Assembly (NCBI GenBank): GCA_947396885.1
Contig: OX377204.1
Location: forward strand, 18,731,706 to 18,795,705
Reading direction: 5' to 3'
Source: Heligmosomoides polygyrus polygyrus
Lineage: Eukaryota > Nematoda > Chromadorea > Rhabditida > Heligmosomidae
Length of the DNA stretch: 64,000 bases
Shown here: positions 53,483-64,000 of the stretch, piece after piece
How positions within the stretch are numbered: the first letter of the stretch is position 1
Layout of the letters: every line of letters starts with the position of its first letter
Translations under genes and position numbers: made by a program
Notes under the pieces: model-generated
The model's database searches: none
Told to the model about the DNA's origin: nothing
What the model saw: the letters and a program-made list of their open reading frames with translations, nothing else

Positions 53483-53759
53483 TATAACGATGATGATATT
53501 GCTATGTATAAGTTTAAAACTTTTCTAGATTTCGTTATGACTCCTCCACCTATATTCGCATCTTGGCAGATTATGACATGCTAGGTAGCCCGATTCGTAC
53601 TCGCCAGCACCGGATTTCGTAGCTTTCTCGATCAAGCAGAATATTGCATGTATCACTTCTGGCCCGTTATCCGTAGATCTTTTCAATCTGTCCCTCATTC
53701 AACCGATATCCCCAATGAGATGAAAGTATAGTTTTGTCATTTCGATTTTGAAAAAAAAA

Positions 53760-54066
53760 TCGCCGTCTTCTGTACATAAGAACTATAGGCCAGTTAGTAC
53801 AACATCAATTATGTGCCGCGCTTTCGAAATCAAGTTCTTAAAGAGCACAAAGTTGAACTCTTGGAGAGGAACGGCATTTGCTCAGAGGGTTTTGTAAAAA
53901 GAAGGACAACCGAGACCAACGCTATCGAGGACTTAAACGGCTGGGCATTGTCACTGGACAACACAAATGCGTGTGATGTGATATATTTTGGCTTTGAGAA
54001 GGCTTTTGGCACTGTCGGCCACAAAGGATTACTTTATGAAGTTCACCAGCTTAATTTTCACCACAC
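53760..54066 (+). pseudogene. CR1-like RT fragment (fingers/palm)
   Basis: Matches NYRPVS..TSIMCR-, LLERNGICSEGF, SLDNTNACDVIYFGFEKAF and GHKGLLYEVHQL, with frameshifts. The catalytic FDFxKAFD has become FGFEKAFG, so both acidic positions are lost. A SINE inserted directly after it. Confidence 0.75.
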
Positions 54067-54078
54067 TATAGTCTAGTG

Positions 54079-54368
54079 GGCTTGTGTAGCGCAGTCGGAG
54101 GAGGCGCGACTGTCGCGTGCACCCGATACCAGGTTCCTGGTTCGGATTTCCCGCCCAGGCCAACCAAACCTTCCATCCCTCCGGGGTCGGTGACTTGGTA
54201 CCAGACTTGTCTGGGAAGGATAAAACGCTGACTTGTTCATCGGCTGGCCACCGCAAGTCATTGTATGGCCAAATACGCATTCATGTCGCCTCCACGACAT
54301 CCCGTTGAAGTAGAATGCGCTGGCGCATCCCAGAAGGGATTGAATAACGCCGTCATTTATCCTAATTT
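54079..54368 (+). mobile_element. tRNA-derived SINE, 290 bp, perfect TSD
   Basis: Exact 12-bp duplication TATAGTCTAGTG (54067-54078, 54369-54380). Head TGTAGCGCAGTCGGAGGAGG, B-box-like GGTTCGGATTTCCC, body CAGACTTGTCTGGGAAGG and tail GCCGTCATTTATCC. Pol III transcription and LINE-driven spread are inferred from the family type. Confidence 0.92.
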
Positions 54369-54380
54369 TATAGTCTAGTG

Positions 54381-56419
54381 AATAGAGCAGTACCCAAGTC
54401 ATCGAACTTTTCAAGTCCGACTGGGATCGAGGTATTCTCAGTGAAAATATACCCAAGTGATGCAGCTGGCGAACCAAGATTAGTGTAGGCCCTTTACTCC
54501 GGCTATTGTTTCGGCGTAACCACCTTCATCTGAGTCTAAAAAAATAGTTATTCTATATCAGAAAATGCCACCAGCGGTCGTCCACAAGTTGACGTTTTAT
54601 TTATCTATTTATAGAATACGTCCCAAGACGCGCCACATAAGGGAAAAACAACAAACAAAAGAAATAGACAAACATTCTTAGCTAATCTAGACGGATTTTT
54701 CATGGAAACAAGCGTCGTCCATCTACGTACCAGTAGAGTAAGCCCTGATAAAAACTTTTAAAAAACTAAGAAAAAGGGATGACTCGGAGGTGTTTAGTGC
54801 GGAAAAAAGTGTGAGAGATGAGAATAAGCACCTGATTTAAAAATATATATAAGCTGAATGGGTTTAAGGCCTCCGTAAGAAGTTGGCAGACTGTCGGTTT
54901 ATGTAAATAGATAAACCAGCCTTAACGGACAGCGCACATGACGGCGAGGACCAACGATGAGCATGTCCCCAGACAGTCCTATCGAAAAGACTTTCAATAG
55001 TATGCGAAACAATTCCAAGCGGACTAAAGAATATATTGGAACATGATACCTGTGGCCCTATGAATTGCCGTACGTAATTTACCTAGCACTGAAGTTCACA
55101 ATAGTTCGTAAGCCTAGAAAAATCGGTAACGCCAGGTTGATAGCTGCCATAGGAGGCGTAACTGAATATAATAATAGAAAAATTTAACTCTGTATAAAAA
55201 ACTAAAATCTTAGATTAACAGGCCTTCAGCACTAAACACTCCTGAGAAAAAGGCCCTGGCTAATCTAAGTACAGCTACCCTAGAAATTCTTGGTCATGCT
55301 TGAATCCGTGGAAAATTCACAGATACCTCAATGATGAAATTCTTCGACCTTTGCTCCTTTAAGCTTTAGCGGTGAGTATGTAAAACGCCTAAACAACGAA
55401 CGAGACAAAAACAAAGAATAATACAAGGAAACTACCGTAGACAAGCGCAATCATCATTAACAACAAAACGTGCTCAATGCTACACCCGAAGCTTACGAAG
55501 GTTCAGACCGCTTATCACTTGTCTCGTTCAACGTATTTGTCTCAAATTCGTCCATTAAGTTGCAAACAAATGGCGTCAAATGTGGGATTTATGCAGAAGA
55601 TATGAAGATTTTTTGTGAAGTGACATGTCCTCATGATGAGTAGATTTTAGAGTATGATGTGGATGAAATGATGGTTGAAGTAGTGGAATCTAAAGCTTGT
55701 TCCTTCTCGAAAGAAGAACATTTCAATTACACGTGGGTTTATCTGATAGTATTTTACAACACAATATTGAATGTAGTCCTTTGATAAGGCCGCATGGAAT
55801 ACGAGACGTAGTCTTCCCGAACAATTACATGTTCGACTTTAGTGAGCACTACAAGGAAACTTCACGAAAAACCATAACACACACGCTCCAGATTTTTAAG
55901 AGTTTGACTAAATTTAACAAAAATTTACTTATTCTAGGTTATATATATCTTATTGAAACAGTTTAGAATTCACGCTGAAAGCTCTTATTAGAGTTGATGG
56001 CTTTCACTACTATAGAATACCCCTAGCGATGGATAGAGAGACATAGTTCAATATTTTTTCTATTTGTTCCAGAGGGGATATTTTAGATGTTTAAATGGTA
56101 CACACAATCACAATAGGGCAAGTTGAATTGGTCTTTACGGCATTTAGGCTTGTTCTGTTTGTCATTCGTGGTGGGAAGAACAAAATCGTCTTTGATAGAG
56201 CGAAGGCTTCACCTACCTGCGATTTTCTCATAAGCGGAGGCGGCTCTATGTATATAATACCTTTTGAGAACAGATCTTTCCCTGATAACCTATAATGCTT
56301 CAAACGTTAAGCTTGGAACTTCATTTTGAAGCCTTATTGTATTGCCACATTTTCATCTCCTTCGTTAGTACGTTTTTGTTACTTTCTGTGTACTTATTTT
56401 CCTTTATTGTTTTCTCATG
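54381..56419. other. No gene; probable LINE-like tail in antisense
   Basis: 54596-54615 (TTTTATTTATCTATTTATAG) resembles the antisense tail of the LINE-like fragments. The remainder is AT-rich with no motif recognised. Confidence 0.35.
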
Positions 56420-56421
56420 TA

Positions 56422-58898
56422 CAGTTCCCTCTCGTTATAATGCGTTTGAAGGGACCGGAGAAAATCCGCGTTATAACGGGAGTCGCGTCCTAACCGGAGC
56501 TGACCTTTTTTACACTATTTTGTGCACAGATTTATCCTAAATTGCATACAATGGAGCAAATAAGTAATAGGAAGGCATAGCTAGGTATAAAACTTCTGGA
56601 AAAATGATTTAACTCTATCCTGAGAGATGTTCTCTTAGCAGTAAACAGAGCAGATCAGCATTAAAAATATTATATAGAAAGATGTGACGAATTAATGAGG
56701 TAAGATTCAAAATAGAGAATCAAGATTCAGCTGAAAAACTGTGTAATCTGAGTTTGAACCGACTTCTTCTGTTGCTCATGATAGAGAAAATCTTCTAGCT
56801 TTCGATAGCTTCAAATAACTTCCGGATCTTTTGCATTGTGCTCGACGTACTGCCGCAACTTGTCGAAGCTCTTGTACACTGTTTGACGAGATATTGGCTC
56901 GGGTGGCGGCACGTCTACCTCGTCAGGTTCTTCTTCATCCGGCTCGTTTGTATGAGGAAGCGTGCTGAAAGAATTAAATCACTTGTTGATATAATTGACT
57001 CACAGCAGGAACATGTGTCCTTACCTACAAGATGCTACAATTTCCTCCTGTGAAAGAGCTCCTGACGCGGTCAAAGCCTCGTCTGCATTCAAAAAGTCTG
57101 TGAAACTGATAGTTCGTTCTACTTCTCCGTAATGCTGCAGCTGCTGCCAAAGCGGTTCAAGGTGTACTTCTGCCTCCTCGAAAATTTGGCTTGCGCCCTA
57201 AAGAACAAAATTGTAGTCTTAGTCTAAAGAATCAAATTCAACAAAACCCTCACCTCATCGTTAATGAAGAAGCTCGCTTTTCTGAAGCAGTTCTTCAACG
57301 TTTCAGGTATAACTTCACTCCAGGCTTGATCCAGCAAGAGGTCGAAACTAAAATCAGCACTACTGTCGATGGAGGCAATTCGACGGCGAAGAAGTAGGCG
57401 GCGGTAGTGAATTTTGAGATTCTGGATGATTCTCTGGCCCATAGGTTGAACTTCTGCCGTTGCATTCGTTAGAAAGAAACGGAGTGAAATGTTTGTCAAT
57501 GTGACCCTCGGATGCGCTGGACAATTGTTAACAAAAAGCAAAATCTTCCGATTCTCCTTTCCAAGTCTTCGGTCCCACTTTTTTAGCCAGCGCTCGAAAA
57601 TCTCGGCTGAAATGACATTTCCTTAAAAGTGAAGGAAAGCCTTCAAAATTAAGAAAATTTGAAATCGAAATTAAAGATTTAGTCATGCTCACCTGTCATC
57701 CATGCTTTTTGATTAGCTTCGTAGTCGACAGGCACACTGGCGTTCTTAAAGCAACGCGGGCTCCCTGACTTCCCGATAACGAGCAGTGGCACTTTTTCAG
57801 TTCCGCTCATATTGCTGCCCACCAGAACTGTGATTCGTTCTTTGCTACGCTTACCAGATGTGCACCGATCTTCTTTGAAAGCCAGAGTTTTGCTTAGAAG
57901 AAGTCTCCAAAAAAGACCAGTCTCGTCGACATTAAACACATTTTCCTCGGAGAACTGCTCGAGCTCCTTGTAGAGAACAGTTTGGTGTCAATCGCTGACA
58001 GCTTCCATATCGACATCTCCAGCTTCTCCCTGTACTTGTTTGAATACAATTCCATGGCGGCTTTTGAATCTGGAAGCCCATCCTTCACTAGCATTGAAAT
58101 CTCCAATGTCCAACATCCTCGCCAATTCTACGGCCTTTGCCTGAAAAATTTGATTGAAGCTCAAATGTTCAGAATTTTACGAATGATTAACCCACCTTCA
58201 AAGTGTGCGTGTCCACTGGAATATTCTGACTTCGAACATCTTTGAACCAACGCAGAAGAGCTTCATCCAGATCTGAGTGTTTCGCAGCTCTTATTCTCAC
58301 CCTTTTGCTCTCCGCTCCTTCTTCTACTGCTTTGAGAATCTTCTCCTTGTCCTTGAGAATTGTCCTGATTGTCGATTCCAGATACTTCCTGTTGAAATGC
58401 ACGGCTACTTCAGGAACTGACTTTGTCCGTGCCTCCTCGATTATGGCCTTCTTCTCATCCAGTGAGATTGGCTGTCGTTTTCGAATAGAGCAATTTGGCA
58501 CAGGCATTTTAGTAGAAAGAAAGTCGGAATAGTCGAGAGTAGAGATACAGAAGATAGACGTCCTCCTTATAAATGAACTGGGCCAGCGCAAAGCACGTGG
58601 ATGATGCGTATCAATCTGCGCGACCGAACGGTAGCGCCGATTACGAAATACGGCATACAGTCGCTCTTCAAATTCCACGTGAGACCAGCATTTTACCCTG
58701 AGCGCGTTATAACGGGAGTCAATTTGAATGCAGAGTTTCTCTCAAAACCGCGCTATAACGGGAGTAGCATTGTATCCGACGCGTCCTAAGCGGAGTTGAT
58801 TTGTATTGGCGTAAAGGTAGGCTGGCCGGGACCAGAGAAAATCTACGTTATATCGAGAGTCGCGTCCTAACCGGAGGCGTTATAACGAGAGGGGACTA
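56422..58898 (-). mobile_element. Tigger/pogo transposon with intron-containing transposase
   Basis: The ends are CAGTTCCCTCTCGTTATAAT and, inverted, TAGTCCCCTCTCGTTATAAC, flanked by TA (56420-56421, 58899-58900). Subterminal GCGTTATAACGGGAGT units recur at both ends and may be transposase binding sites. The interior carries one transposase gene on the minus strand. Confidence 0.9.
56811..58507 (-). pseudogene. Tigger/pogo-like (CENP-B-related) transposase, five exons
   Basis: Exons on the minus strand: 58507-58196, 58140-57693, 57606-57254, 57197-57025, 56964-56811. They sum to 1440 nt, exactly 480 codons. Order of motifs: KRQPISLDEKKAIIEEA (N-terminal HTH), WFKDVRSQNIPV and GWASRFKSRHGI (CENP-B-type HTH), NVDETGLFW (first Asp), SGKRSKERITVLVGSNMSG, LVIGKSGSPRCFK, ILLFVNNCPAHP and EVQPMGQ. 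The family normally has VDN and QPMDQ here, so the second and third catalytic Asp are Asn and Gly. One TGA replaces Trp in exon 2. Dead as an enzyme, but splice sites and frame are otherwise kept. Confidence 0.88.
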
Positions 58899-58900
58899 TA

Positions 58901-59363
58901 TATGACGTTCGCCTTAAGCAGCATGATGAGCTAATACTTACTTCAGAGAGCAGAGCGCTCCTTCTAGCTTTTCCTTCTATACCAGCAATAGCCGGAGTTC
59001 CTGAAGCACCCAGAGCTTTTATCCCTGTGTTGTACTTTTCGTTTTAACCTCAAAATCCTTTCGTGCCGAATATCAATCTCTCCCCGATATCAACGACGGG
59101 TTAGATTGTTTGCCGGCACGAACAGACTGGCAAACTTTTCCTGCCAGACCCGTACTCAAATTGAGAACGCATATCTTCTCATCGAGGCTATAACTCCTTT
59201 AAAGAATTTTTCGATTTTACTGAAGACGTCAGAGATTTTCCTCCGGAAAATTTCTTTGGTAAATTAGTTGCTTCGTCGAACCACTGAATTCTGTGTCGCA
59301 TGCTTATTTCGAGACCAGATACGAATCTGATGCTTTGGTGCAATAAAGATATATATTCATGTA
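58901..59363. other. No gene recognised
   Basis: Short stretch between the Tigger element and a SINE; nothing distinctive. Confidence 0.4.
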
Positions 59364-59664
59364 TGGGCGCGTGTAGCGCAGTCGGAGGAGGCCCCGACTG
59401 TCGCGTGCACCCGATACCAGGTTCCTGGTTCGGATTTCCCGTCCAGGCCAACCAAGCCTTCCATCCCTCCGGAGTCGGAGAAATGGTACCAGACTTGTCT
59501 GGGAAGGGTAGAGCGCTGACTTGTTCATCCGCTGGCCACCGCAATTCATTGTATGGCCATATACGCATTCAAATCGCCTCCACGATATCCTGTAGAAGTA
59601 GAATGCGTGGCGCATCCCAAAAGGGATTGAGTAACGCCGTCCTTTATCCTTTGATCCTTTATGC
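59364..59664 (+). mobile_element. tRNA-derived SINE copy
   Basis: TGTAGCGCAGTCGGAGGAGG head, full body, and the tail GCCGTCCTTTATCCTTTGATCC. The flanks TTCATGTAT and TTTATGCAT may be a diverged duplication. Confidence 0.88.
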
Positions 59665-59787
59665 ATGCATCAAGAGGTACAACGGCGCTCATGGCGTACT
59701 AGGTAGCCTGTCTTGTCTGGCAGGATGAAACATCGATTTGTTCATCGCTCGAACGTTTTGAACCGTTTTAATTCGGTCACCGAACGC

Positions 59788-59859
<72 letters not shown>

Positions 59860-59861
59860 TT
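59788..59861. repeat. (ATTT)n microsatellite
   Basis: About 18 uninterrupted tetranucleotide units, probably the antisense tail of a LINE or SINE. Confidence 0.95.
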
Positions 59862-59875
59862 ACAAGCTTTCATAA

Positions 59876-60052
59876 AGTTGTTTTGTTGCGATCAAAGCTC
59901 TAGCGCCAGGCGCGATTCGAACCCACACATCTGCTGACCGGGCGGGAATGCTCTGCGCCGATGGTGTAATGGCGTTGAGCACTACCGCCCAGCAGCAGGA
60001 GGTGCGGATTCGAGTCCCGCCAGGCGAAAGAGCTTTGGTCGCAACAAAACAT
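59876..60052. repeat. Palindrome of two tRNA-like halves
   Basis: GTTTTGTTGCGATCAAAGCTC at the left is repeated inverted at the right (GAGCTTTGGTCGCAACAAAAC), each followed inward by GCCAGGCG and a GATTCGAACC/GGATTCGAGTCC B-box-like motif. The centre carries GATGGTGTAATGG, an A-box-like motif. Looks like a foldback of a tRNA-derived repeat. Confidence 0.65.
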
Positions 60053-60436
60053 CGGTGTGAGGTGCTAGGATGAACTACCACTTTCCGCTTTATTAAGAGA
60101 TTTATATGAGATACTCAGTGAAAGGCTTTAGCAGAGTTCATGTATACTACATCTATTTTCAGTCCTTCATCAAGCGACGTGACCTCGTCATAAAAAATAA
60201 CCGATAAAATGCAGGTAGGTGGATACTGTTGACTTATTCTACTGAGAAGCCTTGAACTTCTCACAAATCGAGTTTAACCAGCGGTTCGAATTGGAGAGCA
60301 ATACTCAACCAACACCTTTTTTGGTACGCTTCCAGCGAGTTCTGCTCTGCACCTTCCCAGTGTTCGTGCTGTTCAGTCTGGTCCAATTGCACGTTTCGTC
60401 AACTTTGAAATGAGAATGAAAATAGATACTCATATA

Positions 60437-61325
60437 TTAGGTTGGCAACTAATTTCGTGGACTCTCAAGCGCCTTCAACAAAAGTGTTCATAAACAAATA
60501 AAAAGTAACAGTTTTCAACCTAAGTAAGATCTGTTGGAACGCGGGACTGCTTCCCATTTAGCAGCTACCTGGCCCATTCCACAGCTGTAGAATTCTTGTG
60601 CTTTTGAAGCCAAGAATCCTTGGAGGTGCATTTTGACATGATCCGCATTAATAAATCGTCCTCCAACCAAGAAGTGCAGCATGCTATAAAGGTGCTAGTC
60701 ATTTGGCGCACAGCCTGTGCTGTAAGGTGGGTGAATTAGACGCTCCCAGCCAAGGTCTTCGATTTTTTGAAGCTTCCGATTCGTGACGTGTGATCTGGCG
60801 TTATCTTGCTGATAGATAATTCCGCTCCTGAAAATCTGTCTAAACCGATTCTAGCGGAGTTCAGACTGCACGCGGCCAGCTGGAGAAGAGTAGGCTACAA
60901 CATTAATGCTAGAACCGTTCTTGACGAGCTCCCAGAAGTTAGTACCTTCTTGTCACCACCAAACGGAGGGAACGTAGCGAACCGGGCGTCTCAAAAAATA
61001 GAAGACCTTGACTGGGAGCGTCAAACTCATCTCCCTTCAGCCCAGACCTCGCGCCGAGTGACTACGACATTTTTAGTTCGGTGCAGCACTCTTGTTTGGA
61101 AGACGAGTTAATAATGTGGACCGGGTCAAAACGCACCTCCAAAGATTCTTGGCCTTAAAAGCACATTAATTCTATGACCATGGGATAGACCAGCTAACTG
61201 ATATATGGGAAGCACTTCTGCATTCCGAGATATCTTATTTTGGTTAAAGATTGTCATTAGTTATTTGTTAATATATACTTTTGATGAAGATTCTTGAGAG
61301 TCCACGAAATTGGTTGCTAACCTAA
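60437..61325. mobile_element. Palindromic mariner derivative
   Basis: Flanked by TA (60435-60436, 61326-61327). The ends TTAGGTTGGCAACTAATTTC and, inverted, TTAGGTTAGCAACCAATTTC continue as GTGGACTCTCAAG in both. Both arms carry the 3' part of a mariner transposase in opposite orientation: HSSPFSPDLAPSDYDIF on plus from 61030, and IIYQQDNARSHVTNRKLQKI on minus from about 60830 downward. Both are full of stops. Confidence 0.85.
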
Positions 61326-61327
61326 TA

Positions 61328-62020
61328 CATACTCATGCATTCAAAGAACGATGAGCTTCCCATCGTTATGTAAACCCTGAACCAAAGAACAGCGCTGGCG
61401 CCTTCTATGACGGTGTGTTTATGCCAATTATACGGGTAGGATCACCGTGTGAGGTGTGCGTATGGGTGCGGATATCCTGAGTGGGATAATGGCCTTCGTG
61501 GTCCACCACATACCGGGTCTCGGCTCGCGGACGCCTTCAAACGCACTATGTCCGCATACGTTACACCCCTTGTTTGGCCGCCTAATAATAAGGCAGGTCG
61601 TAATAGCCGCCATTCTTCTGGCATTGCCAGTAAATTCTGACTTTCTCTTCATCACAAAATGCTATGAAGGCGTCACTCTAAATTATACATGAATGAAGAA
61701 ATTTGCTTTATAGTTTGACAATCTCAAAACACCGCATTCTTTGGAATGCGTGGCGCCTTCCTACTTTGGCTGTTCTACATTATCGTCAACGATGGCTTGA
61801 TTCATTGAAAGCTTTTTTAGTGGTTTTGGTTATTTTCTCCTCTTCCTTTAGACCTTACGTCCATTGCCAGAAAATCTTGGCCTTTCAGCTGATTGTGAAT
61901 TTCTTGGCCTAATTGCCTAGTCGCCTGTAGCATTTTCATTAGAAGGAAAACAGCTGATCTACTCATGATGTTTAAAATATTCACTGGTGGGGTTTCTATA
62001 AACCCACTCAACTTTTTTTT
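61328..62020. other. No gene recognised
   Basis: Frames at 61428-61692 overlap on both strands without recognisable motif. Confidence 0.35.
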
Positions 62021-62021
62021 G

Positions 62022-62305
62022 GCACTAGGCTGACAAGAAACATAAGAGAGAAGCTCAGACTTTATGTTTCGGTGGCAAAATTGCGAGCCCGAGCAAGCTT
62101 TTTCACCTACAGAAATTCAAGGGAGTTCAATCACATTTTGAACACAACTGAGGAAGTCTTAGGTCTATCCTTGCATGGTTTCAAGAAGCTGCTTTCACGT
62201 GTACAATGAGTGCCTTCAATTGTATTTACTTGTTTTTGATTGAGTTTGTGGTTTTTTTTATTCTACCATTGTATTTTTACGTGTGACCTTAGTCCACGCC
62301 ATGAA

Positions 62306-62336
<31 letters not shown>

Positions 62337-62340
62337 ATAG
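62022..62340 (+). mobile_element. CR1-like LINE 3' end with (AAAT)n tail
   Basis: RNIREKLRLYVSVAKLRAR, SFFTYRNSREFN and GLSLHGFKKLLSRVQ with a stop at about 62208, then a short UTR and (AAAT)n at 62303-62339. The same C-terminus and tail type occur at 50590-50999. Confidence 0.65.
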
Positions 62341-62559
62341 CTTACAAAAGGAGGTTAGAAACTGAGTTTCCCCCTTTCAAACATTTTATTCTGAATACTG
62401 CTGAATGTTGTTTGAATATTGTAAAGCGCATCGGAAAGAAAATGATTTGTTCTATTCTATTTCTGTGTTGTATTAGAAAGTATGTTTCGCTTTTTTCGTT
62501 TCGACTTTGCTCAATTTTTAGGTCATTGAAGTGGAAAGTCAAGTAAATAAATAAAAATG

Positions 62560-63060
62560 TTCATCACTGACAGCTTCTTCTCTTTTAACGTTTCGATAAA
62601 AATTGATAAAAATCAGCTTGAACAAATAAGTACAACAAACGCTTTGATAAGGCAAGGCATTCTTTTTCGGACGACGTATAACACTGCCCAAAAAATTAAC
62701 CACCAAAGAGTTCAAGCTGTTGGTAAAAAAGCATTTACGCCTTCTTGACACAACATCTTAATCTCCTGAAAATTAACGAAAATCCAAACGGTCTAAAAAA
62801 ACGCAACGTACACACTTGTAAAACAAATCATCTTTTTTCAAAAGTTGTATAACCTCGTGCAAAAAATCTTAAATAGAAGCATGGAAAAGGAGCTGTCGGC
62901 GAAGGTCGTTCTTTTCTGACCATCCACTATGTTGACTTAAAAATTGACAAAAAATCACCATGGAAAAAAGAGGAATATGCTTTCTGATAGAGCAAATAAT
63001 TTTTTTTCGAACGAAATAAATTTTTAATAGAATATAAAAAAAACGACGGAGACTCAGATT
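62560..63060. repeat. Relative of the 16931-17980 foldback repeat
   Basis: Repeated units of about 110 bp: AAAAATCAGCTTGAACAAAT, CTTTCTGATAGAGCAAATAA and TTTTTTCGAACGA, matching units of the earlier foldback. No duplication defined. Confidence 0.55.
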
Positions 63061-63081
63061 CCAACATAACGCAAGTATCTT

Positions 63082-63282
63082 ATGGCGGTCCATGTCGCGT
63101 ATGTGAGCAGCAGTGAGAGACCTATGAATCATAACCAAGTAAAGTATCGACAGAACATACATCAGCCCTCAGAGTACCGCCCATATATGCACTCTCCTGA
63201 TAGCACCCCATGCGGCCTGATTGCCTGGCACGTCCAAACATCCCAATGCTGTCCACTTTCGCGACATGGACTATCATAGACA
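63082..63282. mobile_element. MITE family A copy
   Basis: Inverted ends GGTCCATGTCGCGTATGTGA and CCACTTTCGCGACATGGACT; the centre has ATAACCAAG and CTGATTGCC-type motifs. Confidence 0.65.
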
Positions 63283-63384
63283 AAGTAGAACAAAGTCTAA
63301 AGATCTCATAATAATCGTCGAGGTCGACCTCGTGTGGATAAGGTGCCTTCAGTTCTTTCCTTCATCTCCGACAGAGTGACTGCC

Positions 63385-63857
63385 GACATTCAAAGAGTTT
63401 GGTGAACGCTCCTGGGGACAACATCAGATGGGAGCTGGCCCGGAATCGAGTCTATGACAAGCAGTGCATATCGGAGAGCTGCGTTATTTGCCCAAGCGGT
63501 ATCTGAGGAGATTGCTCGAAGATAGGAGCAATTTATCAAATCGAATGTTTCAGCTGTAACGCAAAATACATTGGGGAAACGGAAAGAGCTCTGGCGCTTA
63601 GCGTAAATGAACATTTAACCAGCAAAAGACGTGGACTGCAATCCAATCCACTTAGCAGACATAGGATTGATGATGCAGATGACGGGAACAACTACGATGT
63701 GAAGTGTACAACATTGGCCATTGAGAGTGACATCTCACCACAAAAAGCCTTGGAAGGTTTCTGGATTTTTACAAGAAATCCAGTGATGAACAACCGGAAT
63801 GAGTGTCTAGCCGTAACAGGTGCCTTCTTGCCGTTTGTGCGTCATTGTGAGCTGTAG
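63385..63857 (+). pseudogene. GIY-YIG endonuclease domain of a retroelement, probably Penelope-like
   Basis: DNIRWELARNRVYDKQC, ESCVICPSGI, an in-frame TGA, then GAIYQIECFSCNAKYIGETE, ALEGFWIFTRNPVMNNRNEC and a TAG at 63855-63857. The G-x-IY...YIG motif after a Cys-rich C-x4-C-x2-C linker is the typical end of Penelope-like retroelements. The upstream RT is not present. The element may continue past the right edge only as 3' UTR. Confidence 0.7.
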
Positions 63858-64000
63858 AATGATCAGGGGGATATCCGCACAACGCAGATCATTCGTCCCT
63901 ACTGGTCATAACGCTAAGGTCATATGCCCTTAACGGTGAACTTAGGTAAGTTCATCTGTCTCTTCGGGGTGGCTGTGGTGTAGGTCGAAAATGCTAGAGT

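Noticed and set aside
54073..54477. Minus-strand frame repeated at 59188-59666 and 7442-7666 (antisense)
   Set aside because: It is translated SINE sequence; similarity between loci is due to the repeat, not to a protein family.
59876..60052. Pair of tRNA genes
   Set aside because: B-box-like motifs exist on both strands, but no four-stem cloverleaf can be drawn for either.

Overview
The window looks like nuclear DNA of a nematode, most likely a clade V (strongylid/hookworm-like) species, although the sequence alone does not prove the species. The reasons are short exons bounded by TTTTCAG-type acceptors and GTAAGT/GTGAGT-type donors, secreted TIL-domain inhibitors, long introns full of transposons, and dense RTE, CR1-like, mariner/Tc1, Tigger, hAT, piggyBac-like and tRNA-SINE sequence. 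Nothing prokaryotic is present: no operons, Shine-Dalgarno sites, CRISPR arrays or rRNA.

291-29865 (+) holds one large gene whose 5' end lies left of the window. I could assemble 21 exons (about 800 codons), and all 20 junctions agree in phase. The predicted product is an extracellular mosaic: a thyroglobulin type-1 domain, a WAP-like domain, five TIL (trypsin-inhibitor-like) domains, a Ser/Thr/Pro linker, a second WAP-like domain, a sixth TIL domain, and a C-terminal Cu/Zn-superoxide-dismutase-like domain. The SOD-like domain keeps the structural cysteines but has lost almost all metal ligands, so it appears to be a pseudoenzyme module joined to a protease-inhibitor array. This is the main discovery of the window.

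The introns of this gene are a transposon archive. They hold a TA-flanked palindromic MITE, RTE retrotransposon copies with exact target-site duplications (one with a tRNA-like 5' head), a foldback element nested in an RTE copy, a perfect tRNA-Thr(AGU) gene on the opposite strand, a CR1-like fragment, a 1-kb foldback repeat, a 2.6-kb long-TIR element, and a hAT-type element with an 8-bp duplication that contains another RTE copy.

30-64 kb has no confidently recognised host gene. It contains a TTAA-flanked piggyBac-like foldback element (30.8-31.5 kb), a Tc1-like element (33.8-35.6 kb), a nearly full-length decayed RTE (36.0-39.1 kb), a 1.9-kb foldback with a near-perfect inner hairpin (40.3-42.2 kb), a second RTE family member (44.0-47.0 kb), a mariner remnant (52.7-53.5 kb), a Tigger/pogo element with a five-exon transposase gene (56.4-58.9 kb), a palindromic mariner derivative (60.4-61.3 kb) and a GIY-YIG retroelement fragment at the right edge. 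A 290-bp tRNA-derived SINE family is scattered throughout, with two copies flanked by perfect 12- and 13-bp duplications. Alignments were done by eye; no database was consulted.
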